Origin: Acrocarpospora catenulata
GTDB taxonomy: Bacteria > Actinomycetota > Actinomycetes > Streptosporangiales > Streptosporangiaceae
NCBI RefSeq assembly: GCF_018476525.1
Contig: NZ_JAHCST010000037.1
Location: 23,456-87,455, forward strand
Direction of reading: 5' to 3'
Length of the DNA stretch: 64,000 nt
Part shown: one piece after another, positions 33,277-43,054 of the stretch
How the letters are laid out: every line of letters begins with the position of its first letter
How positions within the stretch are numbered: the stretch's first letter is position 1
Translations under genes and position numbers: made by a program
The notes under the pieces: model-generated
What the model saw: only the letters and a program-made list of their open reading frames with translations
Databases searched by the model: none
What the model was told of the DNA's origin: nothing

Positions 33277-34674
33277 TCAGGTCTGGACGGCTTGCCTTAC
33301 GGCCGCGGCCATCCGCGCGATGTCCTCACTCGTTGTCTGCCAGTTCGACACGGCCACCCGCATGACCGGCTGGCCCTGCCAAGCGCTGGCGGTGAGAAAC
33401 GCCTCGCCGCCGGCGCGTACCGCCGCGAGTATCCGAGCTGTCGCCTCCGGATCGGCGAAGCGCACCAGCACCTGGTTGAGCACCACGTCGTTGCAGACGG
33501 TGACCCCGGGTATGTCGTCGAGCAAGGCGGCCGCTTCGCGGGCAAGCGCACAGCAGCGGTCCACCAGGGCGGCCACGCCGGTACGGCCGAGGGAGCGAAG
33601 CGTCGCGTAAGCGGGGAACGCGCGAGCCCGGCGGGAAAACTCCGGGGCGAGGTGGAATTGCACGACGTCGTCACCGGGCGACGCGACGTAGTTCGCGACC
33701 ACACCGAGCGCGGCGGCGTGCGCCTGCCGATCCCGCACCGCCACGACGGCGCTGTCGTACGGCACGTTGAGCCACTTGTGCAGGTCCACTGCCCAGGAAT
33801 CAGCGAGTTCCGCACCTCTGGTCAGCTCACGGCACATGGGTGACGCCGCCGCCCAGAGCCCGAACGCGCCATCAATGTGCACCCAGGCATCGCGCTGCCG
33901 GGCCAGCGGAATGAGCTCCGTAAAGGGGTCGAAGGCGCCGGTGTTCACATTCCCGGCTCCCAGGCAGACGATCAAAGGACCGTCGACCTGGGCCAGCAGG
34001 CTGGCGAAAGCGTCCGGCTCCACGCGGCCCTGGTCGTCCACGTCGACGGGTGTGACACACCCCGAGCCGAGGCCCAGATAGCGCAGCGCGCCGTCGATCG
34101 TGATGTGGCGTTCCCGGCCGGCCAGGACGGTGATCCGTGGCGCGCCGAACAAGCCGTCCCGCTCCACATCCCAGCCGGCGGCGCTCAGGACCGCGTGCCG
34201 GGCAGCGGCCAGCCCCGTGAAGTTCGCCATCTGCGCGCCGGTCACGAATGCCGCCGAGGCCGACGAAGGCAGCCCGAGCAGGTCGAGCAGCCAGGACAAC
34301 GAGACGCGCTCGGCCGCGGCGGCAGCGGGTGAACTGTCCGGCATCGTCGCGAGCTGATCCCACGCCGAGGTGAGCCAGTCGGCGGCGACGGCGACTGGGT
34401 GCGAACCACCCACGACCCAGCCGTAAAACCGTCCGCCGGTGCTGGTGACCAAGCCGTCGTCGAAGTCGTCAATCATGCGGTGCAGCACTTCCCGGGGTGC
34501 CTCCCCCTGCTCGGGAAGCCTTTCGGGAAGACGCCGCACGATTTCGGCGCAGGTCGCAACGGCGTCTACGCGGCGCTTGCGAGCGGAGTCGAGATAGGTG
34601 ATCGCCGCCTGGGCGGTGTCACCGAGCAGGTCGGCCAGCGGCATGTCTCTATCGTCAGAGCTTGAGTACGGCAT
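33277..34674 (-). CDS. PLP-dependent group II decarboxylase (aromatic-amino-acid type)
   Basis: 465 residues from the tentative ATG at 34674; an ATG 10 codons later is equally possible. The fold-type I PLP enzyme has HIDGAFGLWAAAS (Asp contacts the pyridine N), DLHKWLNVPYDSA with the Schiff-base lysine, and an N-terminal lid. Sequence best fits the tyrosine/aromatic-L-amino-acid decarboxylase group, but substrate cannot be read off. It may equally act on another amino acid or a related aldehyde synthase reaction. It appears monocistronic. Confidence 0.8.
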   Translation of the reverse strand: MPYSSSDDRDMPLADLLGDTAQAAITYLDSARKRRVDAVATCAEIVRRLPERLPEQGEAPREVLHRMIDDFDDGLVTSTGGRFYGWVVGGSHPVAVAADWLTSAWDQLATMPDSSPAAAAAERVSLSWLLDLLGLPSSASAAFVTGAQMANFTGLAAARHAVLSAAGWDVERDGLFGAPRITVLAGRERHITIDGALRYLGLGSGCVTPVDVDDQGRVEPDAFASLLAQVDGPLIVCLGAGNVNTGAFDPFTELIPLARQRDAWVHIDGAFGLWAAASPMCRELTRGAELADSWAVDLHKWLNVPYDSAVVAVRDRQAHAAALGVVANYVASPGDDVVQFHLAPEFSRRARAFPAYATLRSLGRTGVAALVDRCCALAREAAALLDDIPGVTVCNDVVLNQVLVRFADPEATARILAAVRAGGEAFLTASAWQGQPVMRVAVSNWQTTSEDIARMAAAVRQAVQT

Positions 34675-34998
34675 CCGATCACAATGCCCTGGGCGTGGCC
34701 TGTCCCAAATAGCCAATCCGGAAGTGGTGGCCTGGTTTTCCGTGCCCGGCGGGTGGGCGCCCGCTGATCATGGATAGGAGCGCTGACGCTTCGCGTGGCG
34801 GCCGGACTGACCAACGCTGATCGTCCCATTCCTTTCAGCAGTGCGGTCAAGATACGCGTCAGTTTGGGCTCGCGTCAGTGGCTCAGCCATCAAGGACCCC
34901 GGACCCGGATGATTAGGGACCTTTGTCCCTGGAGCGTCACCTTCACCGGTGGTGGACTCAGGACTCGTCCACTGCCTGGAGATTCGAAGGACGACACC
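34675..34998. other. Intergenic stretch without a recognised gene
   Basis: 324 bp between the decarboxylase start and the hemerythrin-like gene. Reading frames here are short and lack ribosome sites. It must hold both promoters, but I see no repeated or palindromic element. Confidence 0.5.
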
Positions 34999-35421
34999 GT
35001 GTCGATCACCGATTACCCCACCCATGGTTTCCGCGCCGAGCACCGCCAGATCCGTGATCTGGCCCTGGTGGGCGCCTTCCGGTTGGGGGATGTGGCTCGA
35101 GTCAGGACCTTGGTGTCGTGCATGTCGGCCACGGAGGGGTCCATGTATCCGGGTCTGGTCCCCATCGCCGGCCAGGACCACGTGGCCAAGCTGTTCACCG
35201 ACCACGACGGCGCCATCCGGGAGCTGAGCGAAGTGTCCCGAGCCGCTGGGCTGGACACTGAACGGAGCATCAGGCTCACGCGGAAGCTTTTACAGCACGT
35301 CAGCGACTCCGACGGATTAGCGGTCATAGCGGAGGACGACGTTGTGCACATCCTGACGACCGTCGAACGCGACCTCGACGTGCCGGCGGGGGCGGACCAG
35401 GCGCGGGGTCAGCGTGTCTGA
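34999..35421 (+). CDS. Hemerythrin-like HHE-domain protein
   Basis: The GTG at 34999 (GAAGGACG ribosome site) gives 140 residues; a longer ORF begins upstream without support. The pattern AEHRQIRDLALVGAFRLG, then ATEGSMYPGLVPIAG, then FTDHDGAIRELSEVSRA matches the His / E-x2-x-Y-P / DH-x3-I spacing of hemerythrin HHE four-helix bundles. Such proteins bind a diiron centre and sense or store oxygen or NO. It overlaps the nitronate monooxygenase gene by 8 bases, implying a shared redox role. Some ligand positions are substituted (Gly/Ser for Glu), so metal binding is uncertain. Confidence 0.6.
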   Translation: MSITDYPTHGFRAEHRQIRDLALVGAFRLGDVARVRTLVSCMSATEGSMYPGLVPIAGQDHVAKLFTDHDGAIRELSEVSRAAGLDTERSIRLTRKLLQHVSDSDGLAVIAEDDVVHILTTVERDLDVPAGADQARGQRV

Positions 35422-36832
35422 GCCGCAGCCGGTCCTCATCCAGGGCGGGATGGGCGTCGGCGTATCCGGATGGCGGCTGGCCCGGGCGGTGGCGCAAACC
35501 GGGCAGCTGGGTGTGGTGTCGGGAACCGCCCTGGACGTCACGTTGGCCAGGCGGTTGCAGCTCGGTGACCCGGGTGGCCACGTGCATCGGGCGCTGGCCG
35601 GATTCCCGGTGCCCGAGATCGCCGAGCGGGTCGTCGGCCGCTACTTCGTCCCGGGTGGTTCGGGTGCCGGCGTGCCGTACCGGCCCATCCCTCGGGTCGG
35701 GCTGCGGCACAACCGTTTGCGGGACGAACTGACCGTGGTGGCGAACTACGTGGAAGTCATGCTGGCGAAGGAGGGGCACACCGGCCTCGTCGGCATCAAC
35801 TACCTGGAGAAGATCCAGATGGCCACGCCCGCGGCCGTCTATGGCGCGATGCTCGCCGACGTGGACTACGTGCTGATGGGCGCAGGGATCCCCGCGGAGA
35901 TCCCCCGCCTCCTCGACGATCTCACGGCACATCGACCGACCGAGATCTCGGTGACCGTGGCGGGCGCGGAGGACACGCGGCACTCCGTGGGCCTCGACCC
36001 GGAACGGCTGCTCGGCCGGAGGCTTCCCACAGTCCGGCGTCCCCGGCTGCTCGCGATCGTCTCCTCGCACGTCCTGGCCGCCTACCTGGCGCGGTCACCG
36101 CAGACCCGTCCGGACGGCTTCGTACTGGAATCACCGGTGGCGGGCGGACACAGCGCACCACCCAGAGGGCAGATGCGGCTCGACGCGGTCGGCGAGCCCG
36201 TGTACGGCCCGCGCGACGAGGCCAACACCGCCAAGGTCGCCGCACTGGAGCTGCCGTTCTGGCTGGCCGGCGGCTACGGCACGCCGGACGGCCTGGCACG
36301 GGCGAGGGCGGCAGGAGCCGCCGGGGTCCAGGTGGGTTCGGCTTTCGCACTCTGCCGCGAATCGGGCCTCGACCCGCAACTGCGGCGCCTCCTGCTCCGC
36401 CGCATCGCCCAGGGCGACCTGACGGTGCGCAACGATCCGCGGGCCTCGCCAACCGGCTTCCCGTTCAAGGTCGCCGACCTGCCGGGCACCCTGTCCGACC
36501 CGGACGTCTACGCCGCCCGACCTCGACTGTGCGACCTCGGCTACCTTCGCGTGCCGTACACCAGGCCCGACGGCGCCATCGGCTACCGCTGCCCAGCGGA
36601 GCCGATCGAAACCTACATCCGCAAGGGACGACCTGAGGAGGAGACAGCCGACCGCCTTTGCCTGTGCAACGGCCTACTCGCCGCCATCGGCCTGGCCCAA
36701 CATCGCGCCGACGGCTACGCCGAGCCCGCCCTGGTAACCCTGGGCCAAGACGTCGGCTTCCTGGACGGCCTACCCGAGGACCATTCGGCCGAAGACGTGG
36801 TGAACCGCATCCTGCTCGGAGCACCAGCATGA
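35414..36832 (+). CDS. Nitronate monooxygenase-like FMN TIM-barrel protein
   Basis: 472 residues, GTG start overlapping the preceding gene by 8 bases. VLIQGGMGVGVSGWRLARAVAQTG (N-terminus) and SPVAGGHSAPP, FWLAGGYGTPDGLARARAAGAAGVQVGSAFAL carry the FMN-binding features of 2-nitropropane dioxygenase/enoyl-reductase-II relatives. The long C-terminal part after 340 has clustered cysteines (RCPAEP, LCLCNGL), seen in a subgroup that I link to flavin plus another cofactor (uncertain). The substrate is unknown. The overlap with a hemerythrin-like gene suggests work with O2 or NO chemistry. Confidence 0.75.
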   Translation: MSEPQPVLIQGGMGVGVSGWRLARAVAQTGQLGVVSGTALDVTLARRLQLGDPGGHVHRALAGFPVPEIAERVVGRYFVPGGSGAGVPYRPIPRVGLRHNRLRDELTVVANYVEVMLAKEGHTGLVGINYLEKIQMATPAAVYGAMLADVDYVLMGAGIPAEIPRLLDDLTAHRPTEISVTVAGAEDTRHSVGLDPERLLGRRLPTVRRPRLLAIVSSHVLAAYLARSPQTRPDGFVLESPVAGGHSAPPRGQMRLDAVGEPVYGPRDEANTAKVAALELPFWLAGGYGTPDGLARARAAGAAGVQVGSAFALCRESGLDPQLRRLLLRRIAQGDLTVRNDPRASPTGFPFKVADLPGTLSDPDVYAARPRLCDLGYLRVPYTRPDGAIGYRCPAEPIETYIRKGRPEEETADRLCLCNGLLAAIGLAQHRADGYAEPALVTLGQDVGFLDGLPEDHSAEDVVNRILLGAPA

Positions 36833-36871
36833 CGCCGAGACGGCTCGCGCCACAAAGGGGGCACGCCCAGT

Positions 36872-36975
36872 CCAGGTGTGACTCACATGTGTCCCACGAT
36901 GACTCACGCTGTCACCCGGCGGCTATCGGGATAGGTAAGGATAGGGCACTACGGATTAAGAGGGGCGCGGCCGAC
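36872..36975 (+). other. Possible decayed integrase tail and att relic
   Basis: CCAGGTGTGACTCACATGTG at 36879 resembles the 3' end of the integrase at 63640 (22 of 25 positions over the 25-bp match). About 60 bp further, CTACGGATTAAGAGG matches 14 of 15 positions of the tRNA-Lys att core. Both occur in the same order as at the right edge of the 55.7-63.75 kb element. It may mark an ancient island boundary. Confidence 0.35.
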
Positions 36976-37019
36976 CAGGTCCGTCAGACCGTCGCCCCCT
37001 TCCGCCGCCGCTGAGCCGA

Positions 37020-39863
37020 TCAGGCCTCCCGGGTCAGGAACTGGTGGAGGCTCCGGCAGGCCCGGATCAGCGAGGTCGAACCGCGCTTCTTCGCGTGGGC
37101 GGCCACCTCGGGGATCTCGCCCCGCGCGCCGACCCACGTGGCGATCTCGGTGGCCAGTACGACGGCGTCGGTGTGCGGACGCTGGGCCCGCTCGCCCTCC
37201 CTCGGGAGGAAGACGGCCAGGAAGTGGCGCAAGATCGTCCATACCTCGGCGTGCGCGCCCTGCTTGGCGGCCAGCTCCAGTGAGGGCAACGCGCGGTCGG
37301 CCTCGTAGCGGGTACGACGGCCGAGCAGGCCCAGCAGGCGGCCAGTCTCGACGGCGGGAAGCGCGCCCTTGGCCGCCAGCTGAAGCAGTGGGGGCACCGC
37401 GTCGTCACCCTCCACGGTAAGGAAGTAGGCCAGGACCAGAGCCGTCGCCGGGCCGGACGCGCCTTCGGCCAGGGCCAGGTTGCGGAGGTCGTCGATCGCG
37501 ATGTCGGGCGGGTCGAAACGGTCGATCAGACCGATCGCCAGATGGGCCGCCGCGAGCTCCCGATGGTAGGGCGTCATGCCGGGCCAGAAGTGACGTGACC
37601 CGCGCCGGAACGGGCGCATCCCAGGCACGGTCAGCAGGGCGTCGAGGTGGGCGAGACCGGTGGGCTCCACGGGTTGCCAGCTCACGTTGGCGATGCCGCG
37701 CTGGTCGAGGACGTGGTCGTCGTAGGGCACGACGCGGGAGCCGAGGTCGAGGGTCCAGGTCAGCTCCACCTCCGGGGATGGAGGCGCGCCGCGCTCGAAC
37801 CAGCGGGCCACCACCGCAGCGGCCGCCGAGCCGATGCCCTTCGCGCGTTCGGCCAGGTCGGGGGCGGGGTGGGGCGGGAGGCGTAACAGGGCCTGTTCCA
37901 GGTCCAGCGGGAGCGGTTCGCAGCCGGATTCCGCGCACACGGCCAGGCGGTTGAGCAGGGTCTCGGGGTCGAGGTGGCCGTCGGCGCGGGTGGGGGTGGC
38001 CAGCAGTACCGGGGGCAGGGCTCCGGCCTTCGCCGCGCGCAGGAGTTCGTCGAGGCGGGACAGGAGGAAGGCGTGGGGGCGGGCGCACTCCCGCAGGTGG
38101 CGGAGGCGGTTCCAGGAGGCGGGCGCAGGTCGCGCCTCCGGGTCGTAGAGGTCGGTCTGGACGTCGATCGTCCGCAGGATCTCCTCCTGTACGTAGTCGG
38201 GCATCTCGTGGAGCGGGACGATCGTGCGGAGGCCGGGGAACAGCTGGAAGGCCGTGGCCGCGACGTTCACCATGCCGTCGTACAGAGCCTGTCCGAGGCC
38301 ACCGGACAGGCCCGGGAAGGCATGCTCCGCGTCGGCCCGCTGCTCCTCGGAGATCGTCTTCCGGTACGACGGGCGCTGCCTCGGCGGACGGGACATGGGC
38401 GGCCCCGGATCTTCGCCGGGGTTGACGAGTTCCCTGGCCAGCGCGGTGCACCAGTCACGCGGGGACTGCCACGTCGGCGCGTCGTAGAGCACCGGCCGCA
38501 GGTGTTCGCCGAACCGCCGGGCCAGCGTTTCCTTCAGGGAGTCCGGGTTCGTATGTGCCTCCCGCGTGACCGCCGCCAGCCACGCCTCGACGTCGATCCA
38601 GCCGATCTCCTCCGGCGGGCCGCTCTCCAGGCCGGAGGTGGGGAACGGGCCGGGGGTGGTGGCCTCGGGCAGGCGGCCGGGGGTGAAGTCGCTGGTCCAG
38701 CCTTCGGTGAAGCGCTCGAAGAGCTGCCGGGCTGAGGCCGGAGGCAGCAGTTCGGCCGCCTCCAGGATCGGGGCGGGGTCGGTGAGGTGGTCGGCGTACT
38801 TGAGGGTGAGGGTGACCGCGCGGTCGCGCACCTCGTGAGAGGCGTGCGCGTACGCGTTGGTCAGCGCGGTGACGTGGTCGGCCACACGTTCCGGTGTGGT
38901 GGCGAGGTCGCGGTCGAGCCAGGTCAGGCCCTTCACGGCGAGCTTGGCCTCTTGGCGGAAGGTCATCGCCTCGATGGCCTCGGCGACATCCGCCGGATCG
39001 AGCCGCGCCTGGCGCACCTGCTGCCAGGCCAGCTCGGCTACCGGGCCCGGCGCGGCGGGCAGCAGACGCAGGTAGTCGCGCAGCCGCCCAGCCGACTCCT
39101 CCGGCGTGGGCGCCACGAGCGTGTGCAGCCGGACGAAGAAACGCAGGTCCTGCGCGTCCCCGCCGAGCAGGAAACGGCTCACGCAGCCGGTGATGATCTG
39201 CTCGCGCGGCAGCGTACGGGCGGCCAGGGCCAGCCAGCGGGACGGCTTCGGAGTGAGCGTCTCGTTGACCAGCGCCCGGCCCGCGCCGGCCGCCTCGAAG
39301 ATCTTCGGAAGCAGGTGGGGCGTGAGCGGGTCCTTGGCCACGCCCACCGCCGACAACCAGGCCGCCACCAGCGGCTCGTGGTCGGGTGGAGTGACCTCGC
39401 CGTCGCGCAGCAGTTCCAGGGCCAGCGGCACGATCCGGTCGTCGGGACGGCGGATGCGGCGCGCGAGCCGTACCGCCAGATCGGCACGCCAGGCCACCGG
39501 GCGACCGGAGACCGCCTTCACCAGCCGGTGCGGGCTCGGCGCACCGGACCAGCGGGGATTGAGGTCGCGCTTCATCAGCCACGTGGCCGCCCCGGCCGGC
39601 CCGGCAATGGTCGCCGCGCCCACCATCATCAGCACCTCGGACAGGCCGGTGACCTGGTCGTTGCCCGTCCAGTCGAAGGCGTTCCAGCCGACGGTGGCGG
39701 CCAGCAGCGGGCTCTCGCGGAGCTCGGCGAGCAGGCCCGGCAATTCGGCGGCGACGGTGGCCCGCTCGGCGTCAGTGAGCTTCGGCAACCGCGACGCCAG
39801 ACCCTCGGCGTCGCGGTTGAACACGAGATTCCTGATCTCGGTACGGACGTCGTCAGAGGTCAT
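37020..39863 (-). CDS. Large helical-repeat protein (DUF6493-like), paralogue B
   Basis: 947 residues; the ATG at 39863 overlaps the upstream stop as ATGA. The whole chain looks alpha-helical with HEAT-like character. It shares long motifs with its upstream neighbour: GCVSRFL-GG-AQDLRFFVRLH (about 210-232), then TFR-EAKLA--GL-WLD and LTLKYAD. I associate such proteins, encoded after SWIM zinc-finger genes in actinomycetes, with DUF6493; that name is from memory. The family has no assigned activity. The operon SWIM - A - B suggests a complex, with the SWIM protein binding nucleic acid or partner. No catalytic motif is visible. Confidence 0.7.
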   Translation of the reverse strand: MTSDDVRTEIRNLVFNRDAEGLASRLPKLTDAERATVAAELPGLLAELRESPLLAATVGWNAFDWTGNDQVTGLSEVLMMVGAATIAGPAGAATWLMKRDLNPRWSGAPSPHRLVKAVSGRPVAWRADLAVRLARRIRRPDDRIVPLALELLRDGEVTPPDHEPLVAAWLSAVGVAKDPLTPHLLPKIFEAAGAGRALVNETLTPKPSRWLALAARTLPREQIITGCVSRFLLGGDAQDLRFFVRLHTLVAPTPEESAGRLRDYLRLLPAAPGPVAELAWQQVRQARLDPADVAEAIEAMTFRQEAKLAVKGLTWLDRDLATTPERVADHVTALTNAYAHASHEVRDRAVTLTLKYADHLTDPAPILEAAELLPPASARQLFERFTEGWTSDFTPGRLPEATTPGPFPTSGLESGPPEEIGWIDVEAWLAAVTREAHTNPDSLKETLARRFGEHLRPVLYDAPTWQSPRDWCTALARELVNPGEDPGPPMSRPPRQRPSYRKTISEEQRADAEHAFPGLSGGLGQALYDGMVNVAATAFQLFPGLRTIVPLHEMPDYVQEEILRTIDVQTDLYDPEARPAPASWNRLRHLRECARPHAFLLSRLDELLRAAKAGALPPVLLATPTRADGHLDPETLLNRLAVCAESGCEPLPLDLEQALLRLPPHPAPDLAERAKGIGSAAAAVVARWFERGAPPSPEVELTWTLDLGSRVVPYDDHVLDQRGIANVSWQPVEPTGLAHLDALLTVPGMRPFRRGSRHFWPGMTPYHRELAAAHLAIGLIDRFDPPDIAIDDLRNLALAEGASGPATALVLAYFLTVEGDDAVPPLLQLAAKGALPAVETGRLLGLLGRRTRYEADRALPSLELAAKQGAHAEVWTILRHFLAVFLPREGERAQRPHTDAVVLATEIATWVGARGEIPEVAAHAKKRGSTSLIRACRSLHQFLTREA

Positions 39864-42800
39864 GACGTGGCTCCGGTGAGCTGGGTGTGGAGGCGCTTGC
39901 ACTCGTGGACGAAGCGGATCGTCCGGCGGCTCCGCGCGAACTCGGCGACGACCGGGATCTCCCCGCGCACGCCGGTCCAGCGCGCCACGTCGGCGGCGAA
40001 GGCGACGAGTTCGGTGTGGGTCACGGTGATGCGCTGCCCCTCGCCTGGCAACATCCCGGGCAGCAGGGCGCGCAGGATGCGCCACACCTCGTGGTGGCCG
40101 CCGGCGTCGGCCAGCTCGGTCAGGGCCACGATGGCCGGGCGGGTCTCCCGCCAGGTGCGGCGCAGCACCAGCGCGAGCTGGCGGCCGATCGCCTCGGCGG
40201 GCAACTCGCCCCTGGCGGCCATGCTCAGCACCAGTGGGATCATGCCGTCCACGCCGCCGGCCAGGAGGAAGGCGAGGATCACCGCCGTGGACTCGTCCAC
40301 CGGGCCCTGGGCGATCTCCAGGCCAGTGATCTCCGTCGGCGTCACCGACGCGCCCCAGTAGCCGCGCAGCAGGTAGGGCAGGAAGTTGACGGCCACGACC
40401 TCGCGGTGCGAGGGCAGCATGGCGGGCCACGCCCGGAGCAGGCCTCTGGACTTGTCGACCGTCCGGTCGAACGGCTGACGCAGCAGCACCTCGTCGATCA
40501 GCCGATGGCCGGTCGGGGCGGTCACCCGCAACACGGGCTGCAGCCTGACCTCGGTGAAGTGCTCCGGTTCTCCGTCGCCGAACTCGACCATGGACGCGCC
40601 CACCATGTGGCGCCACACGTGGCCGCACTCGGGGTCGGCCATACCGTCACCGGCGAGCCAGCGGGCGGCCGAGCGCGCCGCCTCCGAGTCGACCTTGGCG
40701 GCCCGGTCGGCCGCGGCCTGGTGGCTGCCCCGGGGCAACCGCAGCAGCGCCTGCGCCAGGTCGGCCGGGGGTGGCTCCACGCCGGCGGCGGCGCAGGTCT
40801 CCAGCCGGTCGACCAGCACGTCGGGGTCGAGGTGGCCGCTCATCCAGGTCGGCGTGGCCAGCAGCACCGGCGGCAGGGTGCCGTTGCGGAGGGCCTCGGC
40901 GAGTTCGGCGTAGCGGTGCAGCAGGAAGTCGTGGGGCGGGGAGACCCGATTGGGGTGGGGCAGCTGGTTGCGCCGCCGCCACTCGTCGTGCTCGGGCAGC
41001 TCCTTGGGCATGAAGGAACGCAGCCGGGGCGGGACGAAGACGACGGTCACCTGCACGAGCGGCTCACCCGGGCTCGGCGGGGGCACCTGCTCCCCTGCCC
41101 GCATCGCCGCGATCCGCGCGGGGTCCACGCCGAGCTCGGCCATGTGCTCGTAGGCGAGGTTGAGGATGTAGAACGGCATGGCCTCCACGGAGTCGTCGTA
41201 CAAGACGCCGGGCCTCGTCCGCACCGGATGGTGGCTATCCGGCATTGTGTCGTCGCAGATCTCGTCGTCGTCATACCACGGCTGCCCGACGTCGGTGGGA
41301 GAGCCGTTCAGGTGGATCCGGCCCTTGGCGAAGGGGATCTGCCGGTCGCCCTCGTGGGCCACCGCCCCGTCAGGGCCGTCGTCGCTGGTCCAGGTGATGA
41401 AGAAGGCGCGCAGCGGGGTGTCGTCGTCGAGGTAGCGGCCAGGCCGGTAGGCGCCGCCCACCGTGATCCGCCGGGGCCTCGGCTCCGGGTCGGGCTCCTC
41501 GCCACGGGTGAGGGCGCGCACCCTCACGGAGTGGTTGCCGCCGTCCCAGAACTTCTCCGGCCCAAACGGCGGCAACTCCGGCACGCTCCCGGGAGTGACG
41601 AGCTCGGCGGACAGCGCCGACTGCCAGTCGTCGGGGTCAAGACGCACCTTCTCGGACCGCCAGTAACCCTGGTCCTGCTCGACGTGGGGCTTGAGCTTGC
41701 GGCGCAGTTTCGCCCGGTCGTCGGCGATCCCGGCGACGAAGGCCGCCAGCCAGCGCTCCTGGCCGATCCAACGCTCGTGATAGTTGGGGGAGATCGACGG
41801 CTCGGGGAACCGCCGCGCCTCCGGCAGCTCAGGCAGCGGCGGGAACTCCCTCTGCTCCAGCAGTTCCTCGATCGGTGTCTCCCCGCCGAACTGCTCGGCC
41901 AACTTCGCGCCCAGGTCGGCGGGGAGGTGTCCGACGCCGTCGAGGATCGCCTCGGCGTGGTCGGCGAACAAGTCGGCGTATTTCAGGGTCAGCTCGACCG
42001 CGCGGTTGCGCACGTCGAAGGACTTGTGCGCGTACGCCGTGGTCAGCGCGGTCACAAAATCGGCGGCCGCCTCGGACGTGGCCCGGATCGCCTGGTCGAG
42101 CCAGCGCAGGCCCGTGGCGGCGAGCTTGGCCTCATCCCGGAAGGTGAGCGCGTCGACCGCCTCGACCAGGTCGGCGTGGTCAAGCGGCATCACCCCGCGC
42201 ACCTGCCCGGCGGCCAGCTCGGCGACCGTACCCGGAGCCGAGGGCAACAACCGCAGATAGTCGCGCAGGCGGGGCGCGGACTCCGCGGGCGTGGGGTCGA
42301 GGAGCATGTGCAGCCGGACGAAGAACCGCAGGTCCTGCGCCTCACCGCCGCGCAGGAAACGGCTCACGCAACCGTCAAGCACCTGCTCCCTGGGCAGCTC
42401 GCGGGCGGCGGCGGCCAGCCAGCGAGATGGCCGGGGCTCCAGCCGCTCGTCACGGAGGGCACGGCCCGCGCCGTCGGCGTCGAAGACACGAGGCAGCAGC
42501 ACAGGGGTCAACGGGTCGTCGGCCACGCTCGGCGCGGCCAGCCAGGCGGCCACCAGCGGGTCGTGGTCCGGCGGCACGGCGCCGGACTCACGCAGCAGCG
42601 CCACGGCCAGCGGTGCGATGCGGTCGCCGGGACGGCGCACCCGCTGGGCCAGCCGGACCGCGACATCGCGACGCCACTCCCAGGGCCGGGTGGCCGCCAC
42701 CCGGCACACCTGAGCGACGTTGGGGCCCTCGGCCCAGCGGCGGTTGACATCGCGGCTGGTCATCCACGTCACGGCGGCCGCCGGTCCGGTGATGACGCCG

Positions 42801-43054
42801 ACACCGGTCAGCAGAAGCGCGGCGGCCAGTTCGTCGAGCAGGTCGCCGACCTCCCAGGCGGCCATCTCCTCGAAGTCGTCGGGATGTTGAGCGCGCACCT
42901 GCTCGGTGCGGGCACGACGCAGCTCCTTGACGAGGCCGGGCAACCGCCCGCCCAGCTCGGCGCGCTCCTCCTCGGTGAGCGTGACCAGCCGGTCGGCCAG
43001 GCGGGTGACCTGGTTGCGGGTGACCAGATCACAGATCTCCGTCCAGAGGGTCAT
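39860..43054 (-). CDS. Large helical-repeat protein (DUF6493-like), paralogue A
   Basis: 1064 residues from the ATG at 43054, again an ATGA overlap with the SWIM gene; the ORF extends further upstream but inside that gene. It is helical with the same motif set as paralogue B (GCVSRFLRGGEAQDLRFFVRLH, TFRDEAKLAATGLRWLD, AYAHKSFDVRNRAVELTLKYAD) and an extra middle region of about 120 residues rich in Asp, Pro and aromatic residues. Paralogue B is thus a tandem duplicate with an internal difference, suggesting split functions. Activity unknown. Confidence 0.7.
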   Translation of the reverse strand: MTLWTEICDLVTRNQVTRLADRLVTLTEEERAELGGRLPGLVKELRRARTEQVRAQHPDDFEEMAAWEVGDLLDELAAALLLTGVGVITGPAAAVTWMTSRDVNRRWAEGPNVAQVCRVAATRPWEWRRDVAVRLAQRVRRPGDRIAPLAVALLRESGAVPPDHDPLVAAWLAAPSVADDPLTPVLLPRVFDADGAGRALRDERLEPRPSRWLAAAARELPREQVLDGCVSRFLRGGEAQDLRFFVRLHMLLDPTPAESAPRLRDYLRLLPSAPGTVAELAAGQVRGVMPLDHADLVEAVDALTFRDEAKLAATGLRWLDQAIRATSEAAADFVTALTTAYAHKSFDVRNRAVELTLKYADLFADHAEAILDGVGHLPADLGAKLAEQFGGETPIEELLEQREFPPLPELPEARRFPEPSISPNYHERWIGQERWLAAFVAGIADDRAKLRRKLKPHVEQDQGYWRSEKVRLDPDDWQSALSAELVTPGSVPELPPFGPEKFWDGGNHSVRVRALTRGEEPDPEPRPRRITVGGAYRPGRYLDDDTPLRAFFITWTSDDGPDGAVAHEGDRQIPFAKGRIHLNGSPTDVGQPWYDDDEICDDTMPDSHHPVRTRPGVLYDDSVEAMPFYILNLAYEHMAELGVDPARIAAMRAGEQVPPPSPGEPLVQVTVVFVPPRLRSFMPKELPEHDEWRRRNQLPHPNRVSPPHDFLLHRYAELAEALRNGTLPPVLLATPTWMSGHLDPDVLVDRLETCAAAGVEPPPADLAQALLRLPRGSHQAAADRAAKVDSEAARSAARWLAGDGMADPECGHVWRHMVGASMVEFGDGEPEHFTEVRLQPVLRVTAPTGHRLIDEVLLRQPFDRTVDKSRGLLRAWPAMLPSHREVVAVNFLPYLLRGYWGASVTPTEITGLEIAQGPVDESTAVILAFLLAGGVDGMIPLVLSMAARGELPAEAIGRQLALVLRRTWRETRPAIVALTELADAGGHHEVWRILRALLPGMLPGEGQRITVTHTELVAFAADVARWTGVRGEIPVVAEFARSRRTIRFVHECKRLHTQLTGATS

